Below are positions 46,170-58,340 of a stretch of 64,000 nucleotides of DNA, piece by piece. Position numbers and translations under genes: made by a program. Below the pieces are notes generated by a model. The model worked only from the letters and a program-made list of their open reading frames with translations. It made no database searches and was not told the DNA's origin. This DNA comes from Magicicada septendecula (Eukaryota; Arthropoda; Insecta; Hemiptera; Cicadidae), in assembly GCA_034769895.1 (NCBI GenBank), contig CM068367.1:319113986-319177985 (forward strand), read 5' to 3'. Position 1 is the stretch's first letter. Every line of letters begins with the position of its first letter.

Positions 46170-48460
46170 CTTGTTACAACAAAAAATGTTTCCGGTAAAC
46201 TGCCCTTTCCCCGTAGCCGATCTTCACCAAAAGCAATAGGCCTTGAGTCTTCTTCTTCTACAACTCAGGCACATATGTAAAAAATTATTTGATTCTGTTT
46301 GAATTTACGGCAGTTATCGTTCGTCATGAAAATATTTCTCTTATTACAACATTAAATGTTGCCGGTAAACTACCCCTTTCCCTTAACCGATCTTCACCAA
46401 AATCAACAGGCCTTGAGGTCTCTACAATTGAGGAATGTATGCAAAAACTTATTTGATTATGTTTGAATTTACGGCAGTTATCGTTCGTCATATAATATCG
46501 GTATGGAGAACCATACATGACTTCCATGTTCTAAGATTTATATTTAAAATCATATTTTAAATATGATTTTATTCAAATGAAATATTTCCATAGAAACTAC
46601 GTCTTTCTACTTATTGCTTCAGCATTAACCACAGTACTATGGTCACTAACGTATACCACCTCACGTTTTCGCACTCGATTTTCACTGATGATGGCGGTCG
46701 ATGGCACTGCCGGAAAGTCTGGTTTTACAGAAAACATTGGACTACGGCTAAACAGCCCGGGAAGCAATTTTAACAAAAAACTACTTCTTTGTTGCCGATA
46801 ACGTAGTACACGTATAAAAAATTCTCCCCTCCACCTTCAACTATAATTTTTAATAATAGAAAATTACCCCCACCCCGTTCACCTAACCTCTTCATTTACA
46901 GATATTTCATCTACTTTCTACAGTGGATTATTATGAGCTTCTTATCAGGATACTTTATTTATAAAAATTAAGTACTTTACTCTTGTTAAATCATAAAATG
47001 TTTCAGGTAAACTACCCCTTTCTCTTAACCGAACTTCTCCAAAAGCAATAGACCTTCAATCCTCTACAATTCAGGGACGCATGCAAAAAAATATTTGATT
47101 CTGTTTGAATGTGCGGCAGTTATCGTTCGTCATGGAAACATTTCTCTTGTTACAACTTAAAATGTTGCACGTAAACTACCCCTTTCCCTTAACCGATCTT
47201 CACCAAAATCAACAGACCTTGAGTTCTCTACAACTCAGGCAAGTGTGCAAAAAATTATTTGATTCTCTTTGAATTTTCGGCAGTTATCGTTCGTCATAAA
47301 AAAATTACCCTTTTTAAAACATAAAACTTTGGTGATAAACTACCCCTTTCCCTTACCCGATCTTCAACAAAATCAACAGACCTCGAGTTCTCTTTAGTTC
47401 AAAAAGGTATGCAAAAACGTAGTTGATTCTGTTTGAATTTACGGCAATTATCGTTCGTCATATAAAAAATAACCCTTGTTAAAACATAAAATGTTGCAGG
47501 TAAACTACCCCTTTCCCTTGACCGATCTTCACCAACACCAATAGGTATTGAGAACTCTACAATACAGGGCTGTATGCAAAACATCATTTGATTCTGTTTG
47601 AATTTGCGGCTGTTATCGTTTGCCATAGAAAATACCCTTGTTAGAACATAAAACGTTGCAGGTAAACTACCCCTTTCCCTTAACCGATCTTCAACAAAAT
47701 GAACAGACCTTGAGTTCTGTATAATTCAAAAAGGTATGCAGAAGAGTAGTTGATTCTGTTTTTATGTACGGCAGTTATCGTTCGTCATAAAAAAATTTAC
47801 CCTTGTTAAAACATAAAATGTTGCCGGTAAACTACCCTATTCCCTCAACCGATCTTCCCCAAAACCAACAGGTCTTGAGTACTCTACAAATTAGGGCTGT
47901 CTGCAAAAACCTATTTGATTCTTTTTGAATTTGCGGCTCTTATCTTTTGCCATAGAAAATACCCTTTTCAAACATAAAACGTTGCCGGTAAACTACCCCT
48001 TCCCCGTAACCGATCTTCACCAAAAACAATAGGTCTTGAGAAATGTATAATTCAGGGCAGTATGCAAAAAATTATTTGATAATGTGTGAATTTGCGGCTG
48101 TTATCGTTTGCCATAGAAAATACCCTTGTTAAAACATAAAATGTTGCCGGTAAACTACCCCTTTCCCTTAACCGATCTGTACCAAAATCAATAGGTCTTG
48201 AGAACTCTACAATTCAGGGCTGTATGCAAAATATTATTTGATTGTGTTTGAATTTGCGGCTGTTATTGTTTGCCATAGAAACAAATTACCTTTGATTAAA
48301 AAAAAAAAAACGTTGCCGGTAAACTACCCTTTTCCCTTAACCGATCTTCACCAAAAACAATAAGTCTTGAGTACTCTACAAATCAGGGCTGTATGCAAAA
48401 CATTATTTGATTCTGTTTGAATTTGCGGCTGTTATCGTTTGCCATAGAAAAAAAATCTAC
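46170..48460. repeat. tandem array, ~163-bp unit, about 11 copies
   Basis: Each unit runs through CGGTAAACTACCCCTTTCCC, TTAACCGATCTTCACCAAAA, CAATAGGTCTTGAG, TCTACAATTCAGGGCTGTATGC and GAATTTGCGGCTGTTATCGT. The GTAAACTACCC block (or GTAAACTGCCC in the first unit) recurs at about 46196, 46363, 47006, 47170, 47335, 47500, 47660, 47826, 47986, 48150 and 48318, a spacing of 160-168 bp. The gap between the second and third units holds the second 0.8-kb module. Confidence 0.92.
46685..46721 (+). ncRNA. hammerhead-like motif, satellite module 2
   Basis: CTGATGA (canonical), T, GGCGGT-CGATGGC-ACTGCC with one G-T pair, then GGAAAGTC in place of GAAACGTC. The first core string is intact and the second has two substitutions, the reverse of module 1. 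Together they point to an intact common ancestor. Confidence 0.45.
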
Positions 48461-48604
48461 AGAAGACAGATAGACACACAGACACTTTTCGAAAAACTAC
48501 TTTTTTTCATGTTTTGAGTGTAGTACAATCAGAATCTGCAATAATCTCGAACACGATTTTTTTTGCCATCACCATACTGCCATTTCCTTAAGGAACATGG
48601 AAGT

Positions 48605-48800
48605 AAAATACACAGGTTGGAAAGAACAGACATTTTGGGAAGATGCTAACGGACGGAGGTGACTTGTCTAAAGAAGTCTTCTCCAGTATGAAGAAGAGCC
48701 TACATTGCAACAACATGGACCTGTAAATTACAGACTGGTGAAAAGCTATATGTGCAGCATTCTGTTATACGGATGTGAAACGTGGAGAATGAGGAAGAGG

Positions 48801-48880
<80 letters not shown>

Positions 48881-49290
48881 GGATGTGAAACGTGGAGAGA
48901 GAGAGAGAGACAGACAGACAGAGACAGAGAGACGGACGGACAGCGGCAACTAGGACTGAAGTTTCTGAGACATGGGATCGAGAAAAATGGAGAGATTAAA
49001 AAATTCGTAGATAAAGGAGGTATGATGAAATTCTAAACAGAGTAAAAAAAAACATAACACTTTAAAATACAATCTTGAAGTGGAATATGATAATCTTTGA
49101 TAGGAATATTATAAGAGTAAAAGAAATGTTAACGGCTTCCTGAGAACACGGTGTTGAAGAAAAGGAAAAGAAAGAACAGATAAACGATGATAGAGAATGT
49201 TAACAAAAAAAGATTAAGAGAACTAAAGAGCAGGACTGAAACAGGTGATATTGCAGATATCAGTGTGTACAGAACCTGCCAACTGGCGGA
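48605..49290 (+). pseudogene. decayed LINE, C-terminal region with GA microsatellite
   Basis: This continues the LINE of 44.8-45.7 kb: GKMLTDGGDLSKEVFSSMKK, then SYMCSILLYGCETWRMRK, the post-RT YGCETW block, and GLKFLRHGIEKNGEI. A (GA)n tract has expanded within the coding sequence and carries a second copy of the TACGGATGTGAAACGTGGAG segment on its far side. Confidence 0.6.
48799..48877. repeat. (GA)n microsatellite flanked by a 20-bp duplication
   Basis: GAGA repeat of about 80 bp. TACGGATGTGAAACGTGGAG occurs immediately before it (about 48769) and again immediately after it (about 48878), so the tract grew with, or was followed by, a local duplication of LINE coding sequence. Confidence 0.9.
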
Positions 49291-50640
49291 ACACCGTCAT
49301 CGTGTTTTATACGAAAAGCAGAAAACGGTCTTCTGTGTACTGCAATCTTAAGGTGTCCAATATTTATCAACATAGTCGCTAATACTGTAAGCTTACTTTA
49401 CTTCACTGTCACTAGCACGATACTGTAAGCTTAAATAGTGTTAATTAATACCACCGAAATAGCCATGTGACTCATAAAGTATACATAAAAAATCTCACTT
49501 AAGGTTTTTCTTGTAAAATACGTTTAGTACACAGAAATAGTGGTACACATATGATAGCATATTTTACATGCACTATACGCTCTAGCTATATAATACGTAA
49601 GAACATAGATGTGATACATAGGTAGGCCTATATTTATAAATTGTTAGATATAAATATATTCATATATAAACATAGGCCTATAATAGTAACTTTAAAATAC
49701 ATAAAATATACGTATGGAAACCATAAAAGACTTATTTTATACAGAATTTTTAGGTTGTCTTTTTTTAAATTCTGTTTAAAGTCAAGAAACGATAATCTTT
49801 CCACACAGTCAGTTGCACAACCATAAACGTACTGAATCAAAAATAAAACACTGATCTAAATTTAAAATATTGGATTAGACTGATTTTCATATTTCGATTT
49901 ACATTACAATTTGATAAATCACGTCGAAAATCGTCGGTTTAATTTTTGACAACCGTTAGAGAGGGGGTGAAAGTTTGTTGAGAATAAGTGACTACAGTTT
50001 TCGAAAACTGCCTCCCATAATTAAGGACCATGGCAAATGTGAAAAGGATCTATGGTCCTGAATTTTACATTCGATGTTTATGCAAGTTATATTAATACCA
50101 AAGTAGACGGAATTCTACAAGAAAATTGTATCATATCTAATTTAATCTATTATATTTAGATTACATAATCTAAATAGTGGAAGGGAGAGTTGAAACCTGT
50201 ATCTAGAAACATTGTGATTGTGAGCAAACTAATAAGTTTGCTAATTTCCACCTTAGTCGTGAAAAAGTGGAAGAATTTATGGGGTTTTGAAAATATTACA
50301 TAATTTTAAACCTATGCTTAATTCTGACATTTCTGTAAATACTGTTAATCATTGCATTCGTTTGCTATCACTCAATGTAAAAATCAGGCTTCACACGCTT
50401 CATACGAGAACGTACAAAGACAGTAATGAATTTGCAAGTTTGAAGGGTTTGGGAAAATTTGTGCCATAGCCTCCTCTACTTACATGTACATACTGACATA
50501 TACAAATACTCTCTAACTCTGTTTTTCAAATGATTTTTAGCCGAAAATTTCATAAAACTACACAGTATTAGTTACACAAGTCCCATTAACATGAGCACAG
50601 ATTTTTATTTTATTTTTTTAAATTAATAACAAGAATTGAG
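49291..50640 (-). other. hth: homothorax intron: nothing recognisable
   Basis: AT-rich sequence with short open frames (for example 50287-50469) that resemble no family. No strong repeat or hairpin found. Confidence 0.45.
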
Positions 50641-50689
50641 AATCAAAACGCTACATACAATATGGATAGTAAGTGCCGGATCAGCAATA

Positions 50690-50990
50690 CCTACAGATTC
50701 TCTGTGAAGCACAGAAATATGAAAGATTCACATGAAGAATCTCATAACACAGGAAAAAAGGTTTCCTTCTTGCTTAATGGTCATCTGACTCCTCTCTTTT
50801 AAGCCCTGAATTAACTTGTTGTGAGGTAGCCAGATCGCTGATGTTCGTGTCTCTTACAGGTGGCGCCTTGTTACTAAATCGGACCGTCTGTTCCAACAAC
50901 ATTCGCGTATGTGTGTATGGGACTGAACGCTGCGACACTGGCAGATTCTAACCACTAAGTCACTATGTCACGTGTCACCATGTGCGGTCT
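50690..50990 (-). mobile_element. possible tRNA-derived SINE
   Basis: On the minus strand, an A-box-like TGACTTAGTGG (50962-50952) is followed about 23 nt later by a B-box-like GTTCAGTCCC (50928-50919). The downstream body is GC-richer than the intron. The spacing fits an RNA polymerase III promoter of a tRNA-derived SINE. The B-box is one base short of consensus and I could not define the ends. Confidence 0.3.
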
Positions 50991-50999
50991 TACTGAAAG

Positions 51000-53785
51000 T
51001 AAGGCTTGTTAAGTATGGTTTAAGTTATTCAAAGAGTCCGCCCTTTCAGAAAACTAGATTTAAAATAACTTAAGCATAATAACTGAACTAAAAATAACTT
51101 AAAAAAATAAATTACATTACACGTTTATACAGGAAATAGATTACTCTTCGCTATAGAAAATTTAGTTAAAACTACAACAGCACTATTAATCGCTATAACC
51201 AAGATTAATTTCACAATATTAATTGAAAGCTATTCAAAATTTTGTTTCTTTAAGCGTGTACGAAAGTTCATGTTAAGGACCTCAGGAAACTAACCAGTCT
51301 TTTCTGGTCAAACTTGAATTTCGAAAAATCGAAAATTGTTGAACCAAAATACAAGTATTCCGCAACTTGTAATATAAAGTGTGGACGAATGAGACCATTG
51401 TAAGCTAGAATACAAGTGACATCAGGTCTGGATATAAGCCTTTGATTTACAGCGTCTTCAACTGGAACTGCACCGGCTAGCTTCCGGGCGAATGTTCTCA
51501 AGTTTTGTCTCCGTCGCGTCGCGTAAAATTAATATGCATAAGAAGTCGCGAGCATTCAGTTGTGACACTATTTTACTGTAAATGATTACCGTGCCAATAT
51601 ATTGTTTTACACTTCGAGTCCTGAGGGACAGGTAAGTCTGCAATAACGATGCTGCAACGGAGCGGGGAGTGGGATACTTGAGACTGGTCCCTTAATTAGA
51701 TGCTGATAGGCTCCCTAGGGTGAAGGGATTGCCAAGTGCTAATAAATCAAGACTCCCCTTTGGAACGCCATTATCACACACACACATAGTTGTTGTTATT
51801 GTTTGTATTTTGTTGTCTTTTGGTCTTGGTAGCGCGTGCGTGAGCAAGGTGAACCACGTATGTAATGGAGCGATCTTACGGCGGACGGACATTTATCAAA
51901 ACGTTGAAACAATAATTGGAACTGTTGTCGAATCTATGAAACAAATTTACATAATTAAGAATTCAGCAATTCCAACAAGGAAGTCGGTCAATAAAGTAAT
52001 GAAACAAAAGTGCAATAATTAGAAGTGACAGGGTTTTTTCTGTGGTATTTCGTTATGGTAGTTGTATACGAACTCCAGCAATAGCGTTTACAAAAACTCG
52101 TCAAATAAACTCCTGCTATCTGACACTCAATTTGTCACTGAATATTATTTCAGGTCTCTGCACGCTGGAGACAAATTTATTTTTCTTTTCAACGGGCATA
52201 ACTAATAAATCGTTTCCATTTGCATAACGTAGATAATGAGAAGCTGGAAGAACAATATTACAGCTACGTTCCATTCGAAACCTGGAAATGTACATGTCAA
52301 ACTATTGAACAAAAATTATAATAAACGTCGAAGGCCTACACACATATGCCTATGACCTAAATGCCTATTCACTGTTCGTTTATACAATTTTTTTTCACAC
52401 CCGTTAGGTATATAAGAAGACGTATTTTCTGTCAAGGCGTTTTGTTATTTCTTGTTAAATCTTACAGACTTCAGTTATATAAGCATTTATATACAAGCCT
52501 TAAGTCCGTGTTAACACAAATTGGAATTACCCACTAAACGTCTGGTGTAAATAAATGCCGCTACTTGATGCGTTTTAACAGAATTATACTAGAAAAAACG
52601 TGTAGTTGTTATAATGAGTTTTACTATTGTCACTATAATAAAATATTAACGATCGCCATTAAGGAAGATATCTTTGAGACAGAATTATGATGCAATTAAA
52701 AAGTTTAAAACGCCTCGATTGTGACAAAAAGCTACGCTGCTTGTCAATTAAAAAAGAAGTGTTCATGGTAATTCAAGAGCGTGAAGCGTCTACTTTGTGT
52801 CGTGTTTAACAAGATCGTTGGCAATTAAAGTTACGACCCTTATTACATATCTGTAATAGCTCTTCATATATTTAAGCTTTCTTGTATCTGTGTTGTTGTC
52901 AGTAGGTAGTTGGCTCTTTAAGATCGCCCTATTCAAAATACAGCAGATTACAAAAATAGTAGACTGATTCTTTGCTAAACTCTCATTGATTTAGTTAACA
53001 AATTACGAATTCTATATTTCTACATGATCCTGAGTAATTAAAATGATTTATGATGATGTCCGATGGATTTTACGCAAACAATAAATGAAAACTTTAAAAG
53101 TGAAAAAACTTTATAAAAATGTACAAACAAACGTAAGAGAATGTGATAGAACATATCTACATTAGTATTACTTTATTCTCTGCACAAATTTTGAAACTGG
53201 TGTTAAATTGATGCTTGAATATCGCTGTATTGAGTGTCTCATTTCTATTACAAACAACGGTTGATACTAATGAATGGTCCTCATGAAGTTCTATCACCTT
53301 TTTACAGCCCATAACAACTTATCAGAGGATTAGAACCTCTACAATTGATTAAGAATATTCATTAGCGTAACTGGTAATAAAATATATAACAGAGTGCCTG
53401 ATAATAAAGGGATGAGACAAGTTTAATATTAAACGTTCACGTTATTAAATGTTTACGTACATGACGTTATCTGAAATTGGGGAAAAATTAAGAGGCAGCA
53501 TTGAATAACATAGAAATGCAGTATTATATCTCATTTCGTAACGTGAATGGTGAATAAGAATTGGCTTATAAAAACTGCAACATATAGCCTACGTAACAAA
53601 CATAAATTGACAAACTCAATTCTTAGTCACGGATTATGATTTGTCTCAGAGCGAAAAGACGCTTGAGGATAGAAGACTGAAACGTACTCACCTTAAACAC
53701 GTGAGTTGAAATAGTCCTATTTCAAACAATAAACACCAAAGATTGGATTTTTTTTTAAGGTTCCGTGAGGCAGTCAGCTGATCTT
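51000..53785 (-). other. hth: homothorax intron: nothing recognisable
   Basis: A 100-codon open frame at 51720-52022 contains a hydrophobic stretch (IVVVIVCILLSFGLG) but has no similarity that I recognise and lacks supporting signals. The rest is AT-rich, without repeats. Confidence 0.4.
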
Positions 53786-53789
53786 TAAA

Positions 53790-54690
53790 AATAAAAATAG
53801 TATGCTCCCTGAGCTGCAGAACTCGCTTACTATTTTGAATGAAGTACATTTATTATTACATAAATTTCGATATTCGATAATTTTTCAATTATGGGAAAAA
53901 TTACAAAAATTTCTATCACACTATTTATTTAACAACGTAACAATTCTATAGCAGACAAAATCATGTGCATTAAAACACTAAAAACTTGAAACATCCGGAT
54001 TTGGATTACAATTCCTTATATTCCTGCAGGAGTTTCACAATTTCTTCAAATTTCTGATCCATTTTTTGAACCCTGGGGCTCTATAATTTTGAATTTTCCA
54101 AAACTTATGACTACATTCAGATTTTGGTTTAAAATTCTTTTTAACTTGATCCCCCACATGAATTTTTACGATTTTATCAAAATTTTCACAACCATTTTGG
54201 GCCCTAACGTCCAAAAAGTTTGTAATTTAAAAAAATAAACACTATGTTCTGATTGAGGTTAAAAAATCCCATGTACTACATCGCTTTAAATACACGAATC
54301 ATATTAAGAAACACGAATCCGTGTTAAGTACATGGTGACAATCCAGAGGACTTTCATAGCTCATATCGATACCATATTAACTAATATAATTCCCTTTAAC
54401 TTGTTACTCGATATGGGTTTTTGCAATTTTTTCACAATTTTGGCCCCCTCACATTTTTGATTTCCGCTCGCTAACTACGGGGGAATCAATCTAAAAAATA
54501 ATAGGCTTATGAGGAGTAAGGGTATGGAAATGCGTGCCAAGTTTTACGAAAATCGATGATGCATTCAAAAGTTATCGTGAAACATACCCCAAATAGACGG
54601 ACAGAAGACAGGTAGACATATAGACAGACAGACATATGACAAACGGTCGAGCTAAAGCTGAGAACTGGCTTTGCTCGTTCAACAATGAAA
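53790..54690 (-). repeat. dispersed repeat copy C (unsplit)
   Basis: Inverted relative to copies A and B. On the minus strand it starts GAACGAGCAAAGCCAGTTCTCAG at about 54690, passes through the GTCTGTCTGTCTATATGTC tract and TTTTCGTAAAACTTGGCACG, and ends TAAGCGAGTTCTGCAGCTCAGGGAGCATACTA at about 53797. At about 0.9 kb with no insertion it gives the natural length of the family. Both termini carry a GCGAGTTCT-like string in the same orientation, not inverted. Confidence 0.75.
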
Positions 54691-56138
54691 AATATAGTGT
54701 TAAACTTTTTAAGACAGTGGTAGTCCAACATCAAGTACAGCAGCAAAACGTGGGTTGCTACAAAAATACAAGAAAACAGCACAAGAGGTGAATTTTCTAA
54801 GTGAGTAGAGTGAAAGGATGTAGTCGAATACCATAATCTAAAATGAAGCAATAAGAGTAGAGACACACGCTCAAGTTGAGTGGGAGGACTACATCTAAAA
54901 ATTAATATCTAAAAAGGAAGAAGAAACTAGGTTGCTACCAAGACAAGACGATAAAAAGTTTAAAGGAGAAGAATCCTACGGCGTGGAAAACAGAAAGTGT
55001 AACAGGTGCGGTGCCTACTGTTATACAATGATCATTCCCTGTTTCATCACCATTTGTTTACAAAGGCCATAGAACAGTATTATTATTTACAAAAACACGA
55101 TTTATTTTGCTCATTTAAATATTACAAAGAGTTAATTTCCAGAATTCTGTGTATATATAGATATATGTACATTGGATTTGTTAGCTTAATCATAAATACA
55201 CATAGTCCAAATATGAAAGCACTTTGTTTTCTGCTTTAAGAAAAGAACATTAAAATATAAATTGTATCGTGAAACGTTAACTTTATTATGAAAAAAAAAC
55301 ATTGTGTAACTCCCGCCCAAAATGGTACGTAATGTAGTATGACACAAAATGGCACGCCAAATGTACCACAAAACTAGAAGTTCTATTTGCCCTAAATAAA
55401 ATGTTTGTTACTTCGTCTTCACATGAAAATGACTTTAAAAATGCCATTTAATTCAGTATTTTCTATACCATTCTGGTCTCCTGTTCGAAGCTAATTCTGT
55501 GTACGTTAAATAATAAAAATTGAATAGGTCAGAAACGTTATTTCTGAATATTTTCAGGAGTTTTATTGTTTTCTTACTACAATTTTTGTTGCAGTTTTTA
55601 TTTTTAATAGTCTCTGAAGTAAATAACACACAATTCGATTTTTAAATTTCGATATTACAGAAGATATTAGAAATAAACTAATGTACTTGTTGGAAAAATG
55701 TATGTTCAAAAATGGCTAGTAGCACGTTATGTGCCTTTTCAAATGTGCGAGGAATGTTGTCCAATGGGCTCAGCTACATGTTTGGTCCAACAGTAATTGA
55801 CTGATTCTTTACAGTTTATCTACTTTAGATATATGTTTATATCATATTTCACTTAAACAGTTTTCATGGCCGGTGCCTGTTACGTGCAAAAAGCGCCCGG
55901 GCTATGAAATCGTGGTACATATTACTCTAATTAGACATTTCGACTCCGTCTGCTGAAATCATCTCTTGATATTGTTCGTACATTACCTTCTGATCAGTCG
56001 CTTTACAACAAAATATAGAAACAAAACTTGATGTGTACTGAAGCTGACCATCGTCGATGAGGTGTCGAAACTCCTGAAGAGTGGTTACTCTGGATCACAC
56101 GTTCATAACCCAGAATTATTGAAATTTATTTCATTAGT
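54691..56138 (-). other. hth: homothorax intron with one long hairpin
   Basis: No reading frame or repeat family. At 55861-55911, TTTCATGGCCGG and CCCGGGCTATGAAA form an imperfect 13-14-bp inverted repeat around a ~25-nt loop in locally GC-rich sequence. Confidence 0.4.
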
Positions 56139-56603
56139 TTGGTGCATACAAATATAGATCTTAGAATGCTTTATTATTTAATATGTCTGGAACACACCTC
56201 TAAAGTGGATCAAAATATAATGAAAAAATTGCCAAAGGAATTTCATTCTTCCAATTTTGTTATTCTGGAAAATACTGAATTATTTTGTTCATCCATTATA
56301 GGTTGGAAGATAATGAAAATTCTATTTGCAGAAGACGTGATTGTGGTAACAGAAGTTAATCTATTTCAAATATACAACAAAACTAATATAATTAACAAAA
56401 TTATGTTCCTCCGATACACTTACACAAAATTTTCTCGATACAATGATTTTCTCCTGCAAACACAGTGGCTACAAAACTCTAAACAGAACATTCGAAAATT
56501 TTCCACTAAATCATTCTTTCGCAGAATCTTTAACACACTAGTGTCCCCCAATCTCAGAAGGATGTACCTTTTAATTATAGGGGTATCTATGAGGCTCTGC
56601 TGA
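56139..56603 (+). pseudogene. 154-codon open frame, possible LINE RT relic
   Basis: The longest unexplained open frame in the intron. It has no ATG at its 5' end. Residues 57-90 read MKILFAEDVIVVTEVNLFQI and onward, resembling the motif-C environment of a non-LTR RT (ILFADDxxxxxxExxLQ) with the second catalytic Asp replaced by Glu-Asp. The remainder does not match clearly. Weak. Confidence 0.25.
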
Positions 56604-58157
56604 ATTGACTCAACATCATCTTGACTATCTTTTTCTTTTTCATTTAACTGACTTTTTCTTGAAAGCTTACTTGCCCTCTAGTAGGTCGTACTTCTTAAGT
56701 GAGTGTACCTTACCCTTTACTACATCAGTCACTCTTCTTCCACTTGTATTCCAGTCACTCTTCTTCCTGGCTTATTCCAAACCGTTTTCCCTGCTGGGAC
56801 GTCCAACAAATTTCTTACGGCAATCAACTTAAATAAACAAACGTCTTGAAGTGTCCTTCATATAGGCCTACTCTACATTTCAATGTTTCACAAACCAATT
56901 TACTTTGGAATTTTTTAAATATTCGTTTTATAAATAACACCCACTTTCTTGAAGCCTTAATTCATTATATTAACTATAGGCTAATAAACGTTTACAATAA
57001 CAAATCTGTTGTATTATCTATACCATTCGTTATATATTGACAGTCAAACTCTCTGTAATTCAATTCCTTCACTGGATAAACACTACACGAGCATTCCGAA
57101 ATTCACGGAATATAAAACACATACTAGTATACCAAAATTCATTCATACTACGATACTCAGTTGATACTTACAAATTTGAGAGTCTTTTTGATTCTTTTAT
57201 CCTGTTGAACATGAACCCGCCACTGTCATCAATAATTCTTATCGTAAAATAATAGTGATTAGATTTAATCATCAGTTCTTGGTTTACACAGGTATTTTAG
57301 GCGCACAGCAGCCTTAACAAAACCTTAATAATATGACGAATCATCCTTTATAGTTCGATCATAGAGATCTTATGAACAGTAAATAATAGTATGTTATAAA
57401 TTACCATATGTTATATAGTATGCTATAAGTACGTTATAAATTTGTTGACATTATTTACACATTTTGTGAGAGGAAAAAATTGATTTACTTCCAAGAAGAA
57501 TATTTGTAACATGATATTTATGAGGAAGATTATTTCGAAAAAAATATAATTATACATGCCGAGTAATCTCCAAAATTCTGATTAATAAAATACGACGTTG
57601 ACAATACGGTTAGTCAGTATACTATGACTACCCATAGTCAGAGTATCGAATATTGCGAAAACCAGCTACCTTTAGACTGTTTATTTCTGTTTGTTAACTA
57701 TCAGCCCTACGGTAAGAATGCGACGATACAACAGCCCGTCTGCAAGTGAAACAAATCGCCAAATATTTGTTTTACATTCATCAAATATTTTAACACACCG
57801 TAACATCAGTTATAAAGAAATACAAAAAAAAAGACAACGTGTGAAACTAGTAGAGACACTTAAGTACCACGAGCTTTAGGCTTGCACATAAATGTTTACG
57901 TAAGGGAAGTCTGTGGAGTTTAAACGAAAGAATAACTAAACTCTAGGTCTGAAAAGTTTCCTTCTTAAAACTTTTAACCTCTGGTCCCACATCTAATCGT
58001 AAGAATCCGTAACAATAGCACCCGTGAAATGAACAGATGATGAAAGTTTTAGTGAGATTCGCTCAAATTATTGTAAACAATTTAAAGCACCTGCAGTCAC
58101 ATATACTGATTACTAACAGCCTCTGTTACTCCAGCGTTGTACCGTTCCTATTCAATC
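56604..58157 (-). other. hth: homothorax intron: nothing recognisable
   Basis: AT-rich sequence with short open frames only. I found no repeat or structured element. Confidence 0.45.
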
Positions 58158-58295
58158 CTAGTCGTTTCCACTGGACGACGCGTTTCGGTGTCTCCACCAT
58201 TTTCAAGTTCTATCCAAGTCAACTGATCATTAGGTGGGACACGTCTTGAAAATGGTAGATACCGAAGCGATTCGTGGTCCAGTGCGAAAGGATTA
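58158..58295. repeat. 50-bp inverted repeat made of two divergent hammerhead-like motifs
   Basis: Arms at about 58158-58207 and 58245-58295 are imperfect reverse complements separated by 37 nt. Each arm read outward contains CTTGAAAATGGT..., a short stem (GGTG/CACC or GGTA/TACC), GAA(A/G)CG and then (G)TC and GTCCAGTG. This is a decayed version of the CTGANGA-stem-GAAAC-GTC motif, arranged as a divergent pair. Confidence 0.6.
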
Positions 58296-58340
58296 GTGGT
58301 TCGGCAATTCAGTGACGACGCTAAAACTGCAATATTTGTA

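Larger units (their letters stand above)
45727..48604. mobile_element. satellite-bearing element inserted in the LINE
   Basis: The block is bounded by inverted ACTTCCATGTTC (45727-45738) and GAACATGGAAGT (48593-48604). It contains (i) a ~0.8-kb module present twice, 45700-46490 and 46500-47150, including a hammerhead-like hairpin, and (ii) a ~163-bp unit repeated about 11 times. No coding frame is present. LINE similarity stops at one edge and resumes at the other, so the block is an insertion. The class is unknown: PLE-related non-autonomous element, Helitron with internal minisatellite, and retrozyme-like element are all possible. Confidence 0.55.

Noticed and set aside
48705..49036. Arg-Glu repeat proteins around the GA tract
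   Set aside because: Translation of the (GA)n tract inside a decayed LINE; no evidence of a coding gene.
51720..52022. 100-codon open frame with a hydrophobic segment, considered as a small secreted protein
   Set aside because: No support beyond length and hydrophobicity; the coding sequence overlaps a CACACACA tract and shows no recognisable family.
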